Notes: generated by a model from the letters alone, not told the origin. DNA of 64,000 nucleotides from Cryptomeria japonica (GCF_030272615.1 NC_081408.1:342637793-342701792); one strand, 5' to 3'. Numbered from the stretch's first letter, positions 45,003 through 57,329 are shown. Numbers and translations are program-made.

Positions 45003-47864
45003 AAAAGCAACCATTTTGAAAACTACTAACTTTTGAATGTTTTAATTGACATACAGGTCACGCTCTTGTGCTTTTGTTCTCTCTTTAGCGCCTTCACAAA
45101 TTGATACTTTAGCGCTATTGTTCCCACTAATAGCGTTATTGTTCCCAAACTGGCGCTATTGTCCATCTTCTAGCGCTATTGACCCTAAAATAGCGTTATC
45201 GTTCCTAGTATTAGCACTTTTGACTCATTGTTGACAGAGTTAACTTTGTTTGACAATGGTTCTTTTAGTGCTATTGTCTCTTTATTCAGCACACTCACAC
45301 TTCTTTTAGCGCTATTGTCTATACTGTTGCACTTTCATGTTAAATAGCACTTCTGTTTTCACACAAAGTAGCGCTATTGTAACAGAGAGTTGTGAGAAAA
45401 TTTCTTGTAACAGAAAGACCAAAAATTTTAGGCTTGTAGAAGCCCACCAAACATGCGGATTTTGCTAACTAGTTATCTTTTGTGCAGGTTTTGACTAACC
45501 CCTACAATAGGATTTTTAGCAATTTTAGCTTAGGAAGTAAATTTATTCATATTGCTAACTTTGTCTTTCAAGTTAGGATAAAATAAATTCATTTTCCTTT
45601 TGGGTTAAAATCAACTACACTTTCATTTGGAGTTTTAAAAAGAACCACATCTTTCGTTTGGAGCTCTAAAAAAGAATCACACTTGTTCAAAGTTAAAAAG
45701 AATCACGAAAACAAACACACAAAATTCTTTTTTGCAAAGTTAGGAACAAATTCTTTTGGTGCTTAAAATCAAAAAGGCAAATTTTATTTTCTTGCATCAA
45801 CATAAAAATTCACAATCAACACTTCATTTTGTGCAAGTTAAAAAGAATCCCCAATTTGTCAAAGTTGTTCTCAAATCGATTTACTTCAAGCAAAACGTGT
45901 TTTTAATTCAGTTGACCAGGATTTCAAAGTTCCTAGTTTACAAAACATTTTGCCTTTGAAGTTAAAAAGAACACCGTGATTGTTGGAGCAACATCTCTAA
46001 ATAGTTAGATCACATTGCAATGAAAATCAGTTAAAAAGAACAAGTGTTTTTGGTGATTGGCACACTTGTGCAAAGTTTGTCGAGTGGTCCTACTTCTAAC
46101 ACATACTATCCTCTCCCTTGGATTTCGTGGTCCTAGGTGCAAGAGAAAAGTGTTAGTAACACTCAAATTTTATTTTTTTAAGAGAGGCCTGCTAAGAGAC
46201 ACATCACTCTTGGGAACGACCTCACGCGGTAAATCCTTCGAGCTGCTATAGAAATCGTGTGTGAGTGAAAGTTGTAGCCTTGGGTATAGTTGTTCCTACA
46301 ATGTAACTTACTGAAAGGACAAATGGGACCCACCAAAAGTTACAAGGCTCTTAAGTGAGTCACTGTAGAATGAACTTATGTCCAAAAACATCAAAAATTA
46401 CTAAACACCTTTTTGTATAGAAACCCACCTGTTCTATTGATTGAGGATACTTGTGATGAATTTAGTGCAAGAGCATAGATGGTTTTTCTCCCAAGATACT
46501 CACCATACATATTTCCTTGAGTAGAAACATAGCTTTTGGAAAGGCTACTTGTAGCTTGATAAAAGTGGTGACTCCCCCATCATAGGGATCATCTATTTGT
46601 TATGCTTGCACAAAACTTAGTATATCACATCCTTACCTGTCACGATGGGATTCATAAGGTATGTAGTACCAAAGTTGAAGAAATATCAAGATGTGGGTTG
46701 AAATTATCGCAACTAGACATTTAACCTTAGGGATAAAGTGTGTTTTAAGTGTCTTCGGTTTGTGTCAAGACCAGTGATAAACTAAGCCGACTTCAGGCTT
46801 TTTGGAAAAACATACTCAAAAACATTTTTTTAAAGGGTTAAAAAGTTCAAAGATAGGGTTGATTTAGACCCATACCTATTTGTGCCTTTTGAGGCAACAT
46901 TTTTGTGTTTGTGTGCTTGCTCTGTTTTCTTGTCAAAGAAAATCAAAACCAATTCAAAAACAAGTATTCATCCAAACACAAAATTTTCAAAACCAACCTT
47001 TTGGCAAAAATCAAAACAAAGTGAAAAACAAGGTATCAAAACTATATGACCATCCTCCACATTTTGAGAAAGAGAAATCTTCATCAACATATCAATTTGA
47101 AGAAAAGAGTATTAAGCTCAAAGGCTTTCATAATAAGAAGGAGATTTTTATATCTCAATAGACAAATCTTTGTCTCACATAGAGCCTTCTTACGTCACAT
47201 GCGTCTATATCTTCAAGGAAAATCCAACGAGTTTGATCAAGAGTCTTTGAACCACAGAGCTTTTACTCGATATAGAGCTTTGAGTTATCATAAAAACAAG
47301 GGAGGAAAAATCAATCTTGCCTTCATTCCAGACATCTGCATAACATACAACATAGCTCAAGAAGAACAACCAACCCCCAAGAGAGAAGAAGAAGAAGAAT
47401 TTGTCCCATATGTGACACAGTTTTTATTGAAGTTTAAACATTCCATCCATTCTCACATTCATACATAATCAATCCATTCCAACTCTCAAAACATAAAAAG
47501 GCCTTGTCCTGAAGTTCTTTTCAGATATTGCTTGAATCAAAACAAACACGTCACTTTTTAGAGTGTCTCTACATCTAGGATAAACACATCCTAAGAGGCA
47601 TTTCTACACAGGTTAAAACTAGTATATGAGTGCATCCTCTCATTACTAGGTAGCTTGGTTTGTAACACATCTCAGACCTTGCTATACCTTATCATATCAA
47701 ACATTGTCAACACACACAACAAGCAATTCATAGAAGGACTTTGGTAACATCAACCTTTAGTGTTAGAGATCCATATGCAAAACACTTCACCAAAAATTTA
47801 TTTCTCATTCCATCATCAACTCATCATCATTTTCACCAAACTTCAACAACAACTTTCAAACAAA
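45003..47864 (+). other. Tat-3 leader
   Basis: 2.9 kb without a recognisable gene. It begins with the TAGCGCTA motif cluster, continues with GTTAAAAAGAATCAC-type short repeats (about 45600-46040), and ends in AC-rich sequence before gag. Open stretches at 46880-47161 and 47046-47468 overlap one another, are rich in Lys, Gln and Glu, and show no domain. Confidence 0.7.
45080..45385. repeat. Cluster of TAGCGCTATTG motifs in Tat-3 leader
   Basis: About a dozen copies or variants (TAGCGCTATTGT, TAGCGTTATTGT, GGCGCTATTGT, TAGCACTTTTG, TAGTGCTATTG), spaced roughly 20-25 bases apart up to 45240 and wider after. The 8-base core TAGCGCTA is a perfect palindrome. Several variants differ by CG to CA or TG. 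Confidence 0.85.
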
Positions 47865-49573
47865 ATGGCTCATACCACATCAAGGTCTAGACAACTAGAA
47901 ATCGAAGAGGAAGAGGAGGAAAATCTCAATGAATTCCAAGAAGCCCTTGGAGGAAATGCAAATGAGGAAAATCCTAGTAGTCCCACTCCTGAAGCAATAG
48001 AAAGGGCAAAGCACAACCCTCTCTTCAATCAACTTTTCGATGAAATCCTCAAGAACAATGTTGTCCCACTCCTGAAGCAATAGAAAGGGCAAAGCACAAC
48101 CCTCTCTTCAATCAACTTTTTGATGAAATCCTCAAGAACAATGCTGATGCTCACTTTTTAAGACTTTCCCAAGAGGGAGCCAAACTACCCTCTAATTTTG
48201 ATACTGCACAATTAAGGAAAGCATCAAAACACCATAGTCGTAATGAGGGTGGAAGAGGTCGAGATCACTTCAAATGTGACCTTCATCAAGGGAATCCCCC
48301 ACCTCCTCCTCCTCCTAATGACATTGACATGTTGAGGCAACAAGTCGAGAATCTAGCCCAACAACTCCATAGTGGTGTGAAAATGACCCAGTTTTCACTT
48401 AATGATATTTCTCCCTATCCCTTTGATAGGAATCTACATATGCCACCTTTTCCATGAGGGTTTGAAACACCTAAGTTTGAAAAGTATCGGGGAAAAGGAG
48501 ACCCTCGAGATCATGTCAGGTAATTTCACTCAGCTTGCCTAGAAGTGGCATATGAAGACACATATCTAATGTGCCTCTTTCCTCAGAGTTTGAGAGGGAC
48601 AACCACACAATGGTTTTCCCGATTAACAAGCGGTATTAGGACATTCGAAGAACTGGTCTAGAAATTCATTGCACATTATTCACACAACATAGAACGTGAT
48701 GTCACCATGGCCGATCTGTGTAACACCAAGCAAAAACTAGGGGAGCTATTTTCAGCTTTACGATGGCAACAAATGTCTAGCAGATGTTCTCTTCAGCTAC
48801 CTGAATGAGAGCTAATGGAAATATTTATTTCCAACTTGAACGAAGAAATGGAATTCCATCTAGACATGAAAGGCACATAGTCCTTTAATGACATGATCAC
48901 ACAGGGTTTAAAATGTGAACGGACCCTCATCAAAAAGGGGCTTATCAAGATATACAATGAGCCAAAAGATTGCCCTCACCCATGCTTCAACAGTGATAAA
49001 CCCAACTTCTAGAATAAAAACAAAAACATCATCAATGACGGGGTTATAGATGCAAGGACTATCAAGAGTGCACAACCTGTGGTTCGATTTGTGGGGCAAA
49101 ACCCCCCTCCTAAGAACAACACGGTTGCTCCCCTGCCAAATCAAGGGCACAATGCACCACAAGAGGAACCGAGGCAGAGACAGCAAAATTATAAACCAAA
49201 ACGTACATACACTCCCTTAGGGGAACCTATTGAAATAGTGTTACGTCAATTGGTCTCTTCAAATCTGGTGACCTTACCAAAAACATATAATTACGAACCT
49301 TGGGTCAAACCTCCATGGTGGAGGGATAATGAACATTGTGAATTCCATCAAGGGAAAGGGCATAAAACAAGTAATTGTCATAGATTGAAAGATCTTGTTC
49401 AGGATCTTATTCACCGAGGAGAGATTAAAATTGAAGGACATGACCCAAAAACCGCAAATAATGATCATGTCATGTTTAAGAATCTGCTTCCATCACAATA
49501 TCAAAGGGGTCCTTCCACTTCAGGATGAAACACAGATACAACTGATTATACGTGAGCCGCCTATAATTACACT
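47865..49573 (+). pseudogene. Tat-3 gag, broken by duplication and stops
   Basis: Start at 47865 (MAHTTSRSRQLEIEEEEEEN). The 83-bp tandem duplication (47980-48145) shifts the frame and brings in a TAG at 48081-48083. The gag core continues in another frame with several stops: HMPPFP-stop-GFETPKFEKYRG, CLFPQSLRGTTTQWFSRL and ADLCNTKQKLGE. The C-terminal part (49079-49528) is open and carries the Tat zinc-finger-like motif EHCEFHQGKGHKTSNCHRLK (about 49333-49390). Many stops occupy positions of Trp, Gln, Arg or Glu in the related gags. Confidence 0.88.
47980..48145 (+). repeat. 83-bp tandem duplication in Tat-3 gag
   Basis: GTCCCACTCCTGAAGCAATA occurs at 47980 and 48063; the copies are nearly identical (one C/T difference seen in CAACTTTTYGATGAAATCC). 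83 is not a multiple of three. Confidence 0.95.
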
Positions 49574-50640
49574 GTGAATCACCTATATGATGCCAATGAA
49601 CAAATTACAACCATTACCATCAAAGATCCAAAACATACATGCAATGTTGTTACACGGCGTAGCAAGATCACCATTAAAGAAGCTCCACAAGGCACAACAT
49701 CCATCCCAAAGCAGTATAACCTTGTGGAACAGTTAGATAAGATGCCCAAACTTATATCCATTTTAGAGCTATTGCACCTATCCCCATCTCATAAAACAAT
49801 CTTGGATCAAGCTCTTCAAGAGGTGTCAGTCCCTGCCAATCTAAATACAGATCAATTTCAAGCTATGGTTGGTACTCTGAGGTCATCACCATGTCTCACT
49901 TTCTCTGAAAGTGACAATACATCCTTCCAACAACCTCATAACACCTCACTCCATATTGAAGGCTTTATCAACCAACACAAGATCAAGTGAGTCTTGATCG
50001 ACAATGGAGCAGGCCTAAATATCTGTATATTACAATTGGTCACAGCATTGGGATATGCAATTGAATCAGTGGATCCCCACAAAAAGATAACTATAAAAGC
50101 CTATGATGATGCAGAGCGTTCATCAAAAGGAGCAGTTGTGTTACCAATCTGAGTGGGTCCAGTGGTGAAGCATATCATATGTCGAGTTATGGACCTTCCC
50201 TTTGTCGTATAATTTATTGTTAGGAAGACCTTGGATACACGCCATGCAAGTTGTTCCATCCACCTATCACCAGTGTATCAAGTTCCCACATAACGATGTA
50301 GAAATTACAATCTTGGGCGATGCAAATCCATTTGCATATTGTAATATTATCAACCATCAGCCAGAGATTATTGTTCCCAACAATAGAGAAGCTATCCCAT
50401 CCACATCATATGTAAGTCCAGACTCTCTTTCTAGTTCAAACACCACTATGCCAAAGCAAGAGAAGCTAAAAATGAAAATGGCAGAGGAAGGTCCTGGGGA
50501 ATACAATCTAAGCCAACTCTTTTGTGTTGGGCAACTACCTACTTCCTCTAGAACTCATGGTAAGCCTCAAAGGTTACTTCAAGCACCACTGGCCAAGCTG
50601 ACATGCACTTTGGCACCTTTTATCCTTGGAAAGAGTTAGG
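49574..50640 (+). pseudogene. Tat-3 aspartic protease region, frameshifted
   Basis: The segment before the protease (NTDQFQAMVGTLRSSPCLTF) is open to a TGA at 49988-49990, where Trp is expected. The active site follows, VLIDNGAGLNICI, and then KKITIKAYDDAERSSKGA. An extra T in CCCTTTGTCG near 50196 shifts the frame; [20 protein letters not shown] then resumes in the frame of 50202-50639. The catalytic aspartate is kept. A TAG at 50637-50639 ends this block just before the G-patch. Confidence 0.87.
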
Positions 50641-52037
50641 AAGAGGAGACCAGAGATGAGGACTTACCAGAATGGATCTATAAAGACCCTATCACCACGG
50701 AAATCCCACAAGCTAATCTTCTCACAGATCAATATGGAAAAGGCCTTCTCATTATGCAAAGAATAGGCTATGATGGTCAGAGTGCTTTGGGACCTTGCAA
50801 GCAAGGACGACATGAGCCACTGCAGCCAGAATTAAAGCCTAAAGATAACACTGGATTAGGCTTTCAAAAGGAGACTCTTCCTAAGATCAGATTCAAAGAG
50901 AAACCCAATGAACCTCTTTATCAGCCTAATATTGTAAAGAGGCCACCCTTGATTATATCAGCAGCATCGAGAACCACACCAAATGCCCCAACGAGGCTAA
51001 AAATCCCAGCAATACCATCCACAACACCAATCATCCCACCAATCAAACCAACAACTCCATCAACAACAACAACCACATCAACGACACCATTAGCAGTATC
51101 AGAACCCCCAACAATATTGACAACACCAACAATTCCATCAGAAGCAGCAGATTCAACAACACCGATACTCCCAGTATTGGATTCACTGATCCCAATAATC
51201 CTCCCTGCAACACCAATCATTCCATCTCAAAAGGTACATCAGTCGATCACACCTGCAGTGTTTAAATCAAAGAATATCCCAGTTTGGTATAGTAATCGGA
51301 TGTTGGAAAGTGACTCAGAGACCGACTCACATGAGTGGGAATTTGATTCAGTACATCTCAATACTTCAGATGAGAAAGATGCATCACCACCTCCACCACA
51401 CAAAGAAATCCTTGTTTACGGAGAAGCACAGATTAAAACCTCTTGGGTTTCTGAACTGGAAACACCTTCCACAAACCCTACGTCACATCCTATGCCCGAT
51501 TCTGACAGGGAGAGTACCATCAATGACCTTCACCACAACATCTTGACCCTCACTGACATGTCTTATGAACTTAACTTGATCAATGAGGTAATGCCCATTA
51601 TCCATCCCGAACTTATCGAATGGAACCAACCTAATCCCCTATGCCTTGACCAATTCCAAAACGATGAGGCGATCGTTGACTTTTTGGAACTACGGGATAA
51701 CATACCAAGTGGGGATCATGAAGTTGGATTTGTCATTGAACTTAATAGCGCAACATACTTTGGGGTGGATGCCAAACCTTTCAGCTACAAAAATATAACA
51801 ATAAAACAAGGATCTTCCAGTGAAAACCACACAGTGGCACTGTTTGATCCCAAAAAAGTTTAAAAAAAAAAGAGTGTATCCAATGGTGAAAAACTCTCTG
51901 AGGTGCTTGAGGATGAAAGGTTTGACATCCTCCCTTCTAGTGTACATCAAGAATGATCAACGGTCCTTATTGAGGAAATAAAAGAATTCAATGTAGGGAC
52001 CCCTGAGAGTCCTCACCACATACATCTGGCATCTCTT
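50641..52037 (+). pseudogene. Tat-3 G-patch and Pro/Thr-rich linker
   Basis: A G-patch motif is encoded at 50727-50864: QYGKGLLIMQRIGYDGQS, ALGPCKQGRHEPLQPE and NTGLGF follow the glycine pattern of that domain. It stays in the protease frame. Next comes a low-complexity stretch (about 50990-51230) in which TTP, IP and PTTP units repeat, then an acidic serine-rich part (SDSETDSHEWEFDS) and a segment leading to RT (QINFAWSYADMPGLNPDL). Stops near 51863 and 51955 interrupt it. There is no signal peptide or membrane segment, so this is not an envelope gene. A similar but different linker is in Tat-1. Confidence 0.78.
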
Positions 52038-53322
52038 TTGACTCCAGAGGAACAATCTAAGTTTGTAGAATTCTTCCAGAAGCATCAGATCAACTTTGCA
52101 TGGTCATATGCCGACATGCCTGGTCTCAATCCTGATTTGGTCATGCATCACTTCACCGTAGCAGAAGGAGCTAAGCCTGTCAAACATAAGCTCCTCAAGA
52201 TGCACCCTCAGATTGCAGTACTAGTCAAAGCAGAACTTAAGAAAATTCTAGATGTTGGTTTTATTAAACCAATTGATTATGCAGATTGGATATCCAATAT
52301 TGTACCTGTCGGCAAACCAAATGGGGGCATTTGCATCTGTACTGACTTCAGAGATCTAAACAAGGTATGTCCTAAAGATGACTTCCCCCTACCAAACATT
52401 GACATGATCGTGGACCTAACAACAAGACATGCCATGATTTCTCTTATGGATGGCTTTTCAGGTTACAACAAAATAAAGATCGCACCAGAGGATCAACATA
52501 AGACGGCCTTCACATGTCCATGTGGAACATACTGTTGGAATGTAATGCCTTTTGGTCTAAAGAATGCAGGGGCGACCTATCAAAGAGCAATTACCACCAT
52601 CTTTCATGATATGATGCATACCATAATGGAAGATTATGTCAATGACTTAATTGGCAAAATCCTTAACAAGAGATGGTCATCCAGAAATATTAGAGAAAAT
52701 CTTTGACAGACTGGAACAATATCAAGTTTGACTCAACCCAAAGAAATGTGTCTTTGGAGTAACCTCTGGGAAGCTTCTAGGATACATTGTCTCAAGTAAA
52801 GACATTGAGGTCGACCCAGCAAAGGTTAAAGCAATCATGGACATGCCACCTCCAAGGAACATCAATCAGCTAAGGACATTACAAGGGCGGCTTCAATCCA
52901 TCTGAAGATTCATTACACAACTAGCAGATAAGTGTCACCCCTTTACACATGTGTTACACAAAAACATCCGCTTTCAATGGGATGCCAAATGCGAGCAAGC
53001 ATTCCAGATACTTAAGGACTATCTCATGAATACACCATTGTTGATCCCACCAGATCCAAGTAGACCTCTATTGCTCTATATTTCAGCAACAAATATGGAA
53101 TTGGGCGTACTACTGGCACAACATAATGGAGAAGGGAAAGAGTGTGTTGTTTACTACATCTCTCACACATTGGTCGGCTATGAACTCAATTATACACCTA
53201 TCGAGTGAGCTTGCCTAGAAGTAATCTTGGCAACCACTAAACTGTGACACTACCTGTTAACACATAAAGTACAACTCATTGCAAAGATCAATCCACTAAA
53301 TTACTTACTCAGCAAAGCAACA
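52038..53322 (+). pseudogene. Tat-3 reverse transcriptase and first RNase H, mutated active site
   Basis: RT motifs CTDFRDLNKVCPKDDFPLP, LMDGFSGYNKI and VMPFGLKNAGATYQRA are clear. The active site reads YVND (52635-52646) instead of YVDD: the first catalytic aspartate is Asn at 52641-52643, a G-to-A change. An indel near 52668 shifts the frame. The rest continues with stops (YQV-stop-LNPKKCVFGVTSGKLLGYIV) into the Ty3-type RNase H at 52951-53208 (PLLLYISATNMELGVLLAQ, CVVYYISHTLVGYELNYTPI). Confidence 0.92.
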
Positions 53323-54129
53323 TTGATAGACCGCTTGGCCAAATGGGTGATGATTCTAAGTGAATTTGACATCAAGTATGTGGATCGTAAGGCTATCAAG
53401 GGGAAAGTTATTGCAGATCAGTTGGTCGATGCACCCCTCATAGGCAATCATCCTCTTATTTCCAATTTTCTAGATGAAGAGATGTTCATGATCATAGCAA
53501 CACAATTATGGAAATTATACTTTGATGGTTCATATACTAGGCATGGTTCGGGGGCAGGCATTTTGTTTATCACACCTCAAGGTGACAGCATCCCAAAGTC
53601 TTATAGGCTAACTTTTCCATGTACAAACAACATAGCAGAATATGAGGCTCTGATCACATGACTTAGACTATCCATACAATGGAAATTGAAAGAGTTACAA
53701 ATATATGGCGACTCCCAACTAGTTATCCAACAAGTCATAGATGAATATCAGACCAAGGATGATAAAATCATGTCGTACAAGCAAATGATGGACAGTTTAA
53801 AAGTGTCATTTACAAATATCACCTTTGAGAAAATACCTAGAGATCATAATCGAGCTGCTGACGCTATGGCTACCATTGCATCTCTCCTAGATCTTCCACG
53901 GAATTCAACACGCTACGAGTTCTTGGTAGAACAACTTTGGATTCCTTCTTATGATATCCCTGAATCCGAGATGATATATCGCCTTGTCATTTTTGAATCC
54001 CCATGGTACAGTGAGTTCTACACCTACCTTTGTGATCACACACTTCCTCCTAACCAATCAAATAACCAACGCAAAACCTTCATTTGCCAAACCGCTCGAT
54101 ACACCATCATTGTTGAAACCCTATATTGA
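53323..54129 (+). pseudogene. Tat-3 second (archaeal-type) RNase H
   Basis: The core lies at about 53515-53880: LYFDGSYTRHGSGAGILF, NNIAEYEALIT then a TGA at 53659-53661, LQIYGDSQLVIQQVIDEYQ and DHNRAADAMATIASLL. All four acidic positions are visible. It is in the same frame as the first RNase H, and this tandem pair defines the Tat type. Confidence 0.88.
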
Positions 54130-55260
54130 CGCAGTCTTGATGGTACTCTCCTTCGATGTTTGGAACAAGATGAGAGAGCAAAGGCCTTGGAAGAGGTACA
54201 TGAAGGCATTTGTGGGACTCACTCAAGTGGTCCTTCACTAGCAAAGAAGATCATGCACGTTGGATACTATTGGTCGCCCATGGAAAAAGACTCCTACTAT
54301 TTTGTCAGATAATGCAAGAAATGCCAAGTTCATGGAGACCTGATACATGCACCAGCATAGGAATTTCAACCAATCACAACATCATGGCCCTTTTTCCAAT
54401 GGGGACTTGACCTTGTGGAAAAAATCCATCCATCTTCATCCAACGACCACAAATTCATTATTACTGCCACCAAATACTTCACAAAGTGGATTGAAGTTGT
54501 TCCACTTACCCAAGTCATTAGCAAGTAGATCACCTCATCCATCCTTAATTACATCATTTGCTCGGATGGTGTACCCATTTCCATCATCATAGATAACGGA
54601 CTTCCTTTCAAAAATCAAGATGTCCATGAGTTTTATGAGAATTTTCATATCCAACACCGCTTTTCTACTACCTATTACCCACAAGGCAATGGTCAGGCTG
54701 AAGCATCGAACAAGAACATATTAAGAATCCTCAAGAAGATAATCAATGATGCCAATCATGATTGGCACGTTCAATTAAATCCAGCACTATGGGCGTATCG
54801 AACTAGCATTCAAACCCCTACAGGCGCAACTCCCTACTCACTGGTCTATGGCGCAGAAGCCATCCTTCCTATTGAGGTCGAGATACTATCTCTACGGGTT
54901 TCCTTTCATAATCTAATAGATGATGAAGCATACCGAGTCTCTCATCTTCAAGACTTGGAACTACTTGATGAAAGGCGACAAGCTGCATACAATCACCTCA
55001 AAGCCTATCAACAACGCATGAGCAGAAGCTATAATCACCGGGTTAGATCTCGCACATTTGAGGTAGGTGATCTTGTTCTTCAAGAGAATCCTTGTAACCA
55101 ACCAAACAAAGAACATCAGTGCAAGTTTGAATCAAACTGGCTATTTCCATATATTATCACTATTGCATTTGGGTCCGGGGCATATCAATTGGCTACTTCA
55201 GAAGGAGAACCGCTAGAAGATCCGATCAACAACATGCACCTAAAATGGTTTCATACATAA
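54130..55260 (+). pseudogene. Tat-3 integrase, several stops
   Basis: The zinc-binding domain is at about 54180-54340 (EVHEGICGTHSSG ... CKKCQVHG). The core follows: WGLDLVEKI, IIDNGLPFKNQDVHEFY and YYPQGNGQAEASNKN give D, D and E. TAG stops occur near 54310, 54357 and 54526. The last 250 residues are open and include [20 protein letters not shown] and a C-terminal domain with FEVGDLVLQEN, ending GEPLEDPINNMHLKWFHT before the TAA at 55258-55260. No chromodomain is present, as expected for Tat. Confidence 0.9.
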
Positions 55261-56789
55261 GTTGTACAGAGCATCAGGCTCCAATACATGCCAGAAAAAC
55301 ACCAAAAACATTCAGATAAATGTCCTAAAGAAAATACAAAAAAAAAAAAAATAGTAAAGAAAAATCATGCATCCAAACGGTGAACAACCACTCTGGTGGC
55401 ACCTTGGGTAAGTGCGATGGTAAAAACCTGGCAAACAGGCGCCACTCATAAAGACTATGGATCCATTGTCTTTCAGACTTATTGGGATCATATTCATTGC
55501 ATCCACTCATCCATCAGTCAAACCATGGTTTGTTATTGATCTGCAATCAAAGATAGTACTTCATGCATCTTGCATCCAGCTTTTTCATAGTCATGTCTAA
55601 AACCGGGGACAATGCCCTTAACCTATTGATGGAAGTGGATTTCTGCATTACTTGTGATTCATTGAGTTCTTCATTCAAAATTGTCTCACAAAATCCAAAA
55701 ACACTCAAAACTGTCCCACAAAATACCAAAAACATTCAAAAACACTCACAAAATTCAAAAACATCATAAAACATCAAAAATCAATAAAAATCATTGCAAC
55801 GCATTGTACATCTGCATCAAAGAAAGTACCAAACAAATATTTTGAAATACTTAAACGATGACCACTTATCACATCGACGAAAAAATCAACATCACCACAC
55901 AAACTGTCTTACCAAGGATGCATCCTTCCTTACCAAAACAAAAACATGATAACATTTTCTTTCACAAGAAAATTATGTTTAAGCTATCAAGTACTTGGTC
56001 AGTTTGATAAAGTTATTTATTCATTTATATCAGGTTCCTATGCTACTCCAAGATATCCACAAGTGATTAGAGTAGTTGGGATGGTTCCTAAGTATCATTT
56101 TGTTTATTGTCTGCGAATTATTCCAATGAAGTTTTGGGGCATGTACTAATGGTGTCTACGTGAGAAGTTCACTGAGCTACGTGATCATATGCAAAATACA
56201 GTCATGCATCACTACGACTTGCTGACTACAGTGTATACCTCAACCATATGTTCATGAACCATTATGGAGGGTCAATATTCTTTGTCTATGTTGCTTACTT
56301 AATGGTACAATGCTCCAAACTTGGTTCCTACCGCCTCATCTAAGATTGATACTACCATTGCTCAATGATGCAAAATAAAAGTACTATTGATCATCATTCC
56401 ATCTCATCTGTATATATTACATTTTGTTGCATTCCATCCATCCATACATTCATAATAGTTTCATATCATGCATACATAGTAATGACAATGGATGCATACT
56501 CTATTTTTTTGATCTTCTTCCATAGGAATGAGTCCTAGGTCCTTCATACCTTCTATCTAACATTGAATCCCCCCTCACCCTTCCTATCTTGATCATCAAC
56601 ATCACATACCCTACATTGTGCCCCATCGATCCAATCAAGCCACATTCATCATCGTCCATCTCTAATAGGAGGGGTTGCGTTTCCCATCCTAAGTCATCCT
56701 ATAAATCAAGCAAGTTACTTTATTTGCACAGGTACATCGACTCCCACACACCTAGACTATTAATGGATATTTTGATCAGGTATCTTCGG

Positions 56790-57150
56790 GTCTCAACAGG
56801 TAATCGATTATGGCAATCCTAGACTACAACAGACATTTATCACAATGACCTAGTCTCAACGGGGTTGCCATGATTCCCCACAACCATCCATCACACACAC
56901 ATTATCAATTGATCAATCAATCCAACACAATCACAACGGACAATTACATCAATTGTCTAAGTCTCAACGAGTATTTTGCTTCATATACCTTGACTTCATC
57001 GGGCAGTTACATCAATTGTCCAAGTCACCAACAGGTCACTTTGATTCACTTACTCAGACTTTATCATGTCCAAGCGAACAACTGACATCAACTATCATGC
57101 TTTGACTCGACCAGGGCAATTAAACCAATTGCACCAGATTGTCCAACCAA
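56790..57150. repeat. Degenerate short repeat in the Tat-3 3' region
   Basis: GGACAATTACATCAATTGTC, GGCAGTTACATCAATTGTCC, GACATCAACTATCATG and GGGCAATTAAACCAATTGCACC recur with CTTTGACTC / CTTGACTTC between them. The spacing is about 60-80 bases. Confidence 0.55.
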
Positions 57151-57329
57151 TTTTGATCAATTGTATAGCATCAATCAAAAGCTCACACCGCATTTGCATC
57201 ATATCTCCTGCATGACCTATGGGTACTCATTGGCTTGTCGGTTCTCCGTATTCACTCCGTCTTCTCCCATTCTTTCACCCTAACTTCTAAATTCTTCTAT
57301 TCTACGTCCCCTCCACTTCTCATCCTTTT

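Larger units (their letters stand above)
43971..45010 (+). repeat. 520-bp tandem duplication of TATA-R-U5-PBS in Tat-3
   Basis: CCTATAAATAGAGCTCATTT occurs at 43971 and again at 44491. The two 520-base copies are collinear to past the PBS and differ at only a few per cent of positions. The duplication starts right at the TATA box, giving two potential promoters, two LTR 3' ends and two PBS. Confidence 0.95.

Noticed and set aside
45080-45385. Regularly spaced short palindromic repeats resembling a CRISPR array
   Set aside because: The units are 10-12 bases, degenerate, unevenly spaced and located in a plant retrotransposon leader; there are no cas genes and no constant repeat length.
46880-47468. 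An extra ORF before gag in Tat-3, as in Ogre-type elements
   Set aside because: The two open stretches overlap in different frames and are low in complexity. A consensus of other copies would be needed to support an ORF1.
50921-51220. Minus-strand Gly/Val-rich frame opposite the Tat-3 linker
   Set aside because: It is the complement of the Pro/Thr codon repeat and has no independent support.
50641-52037. An envelope-like gene in Tat-3
   Set aside because: The frame lies between protease and RT, has no signal peptide or hydrophobic segment, and consists of a G-patch followed by low-complexity sequence.
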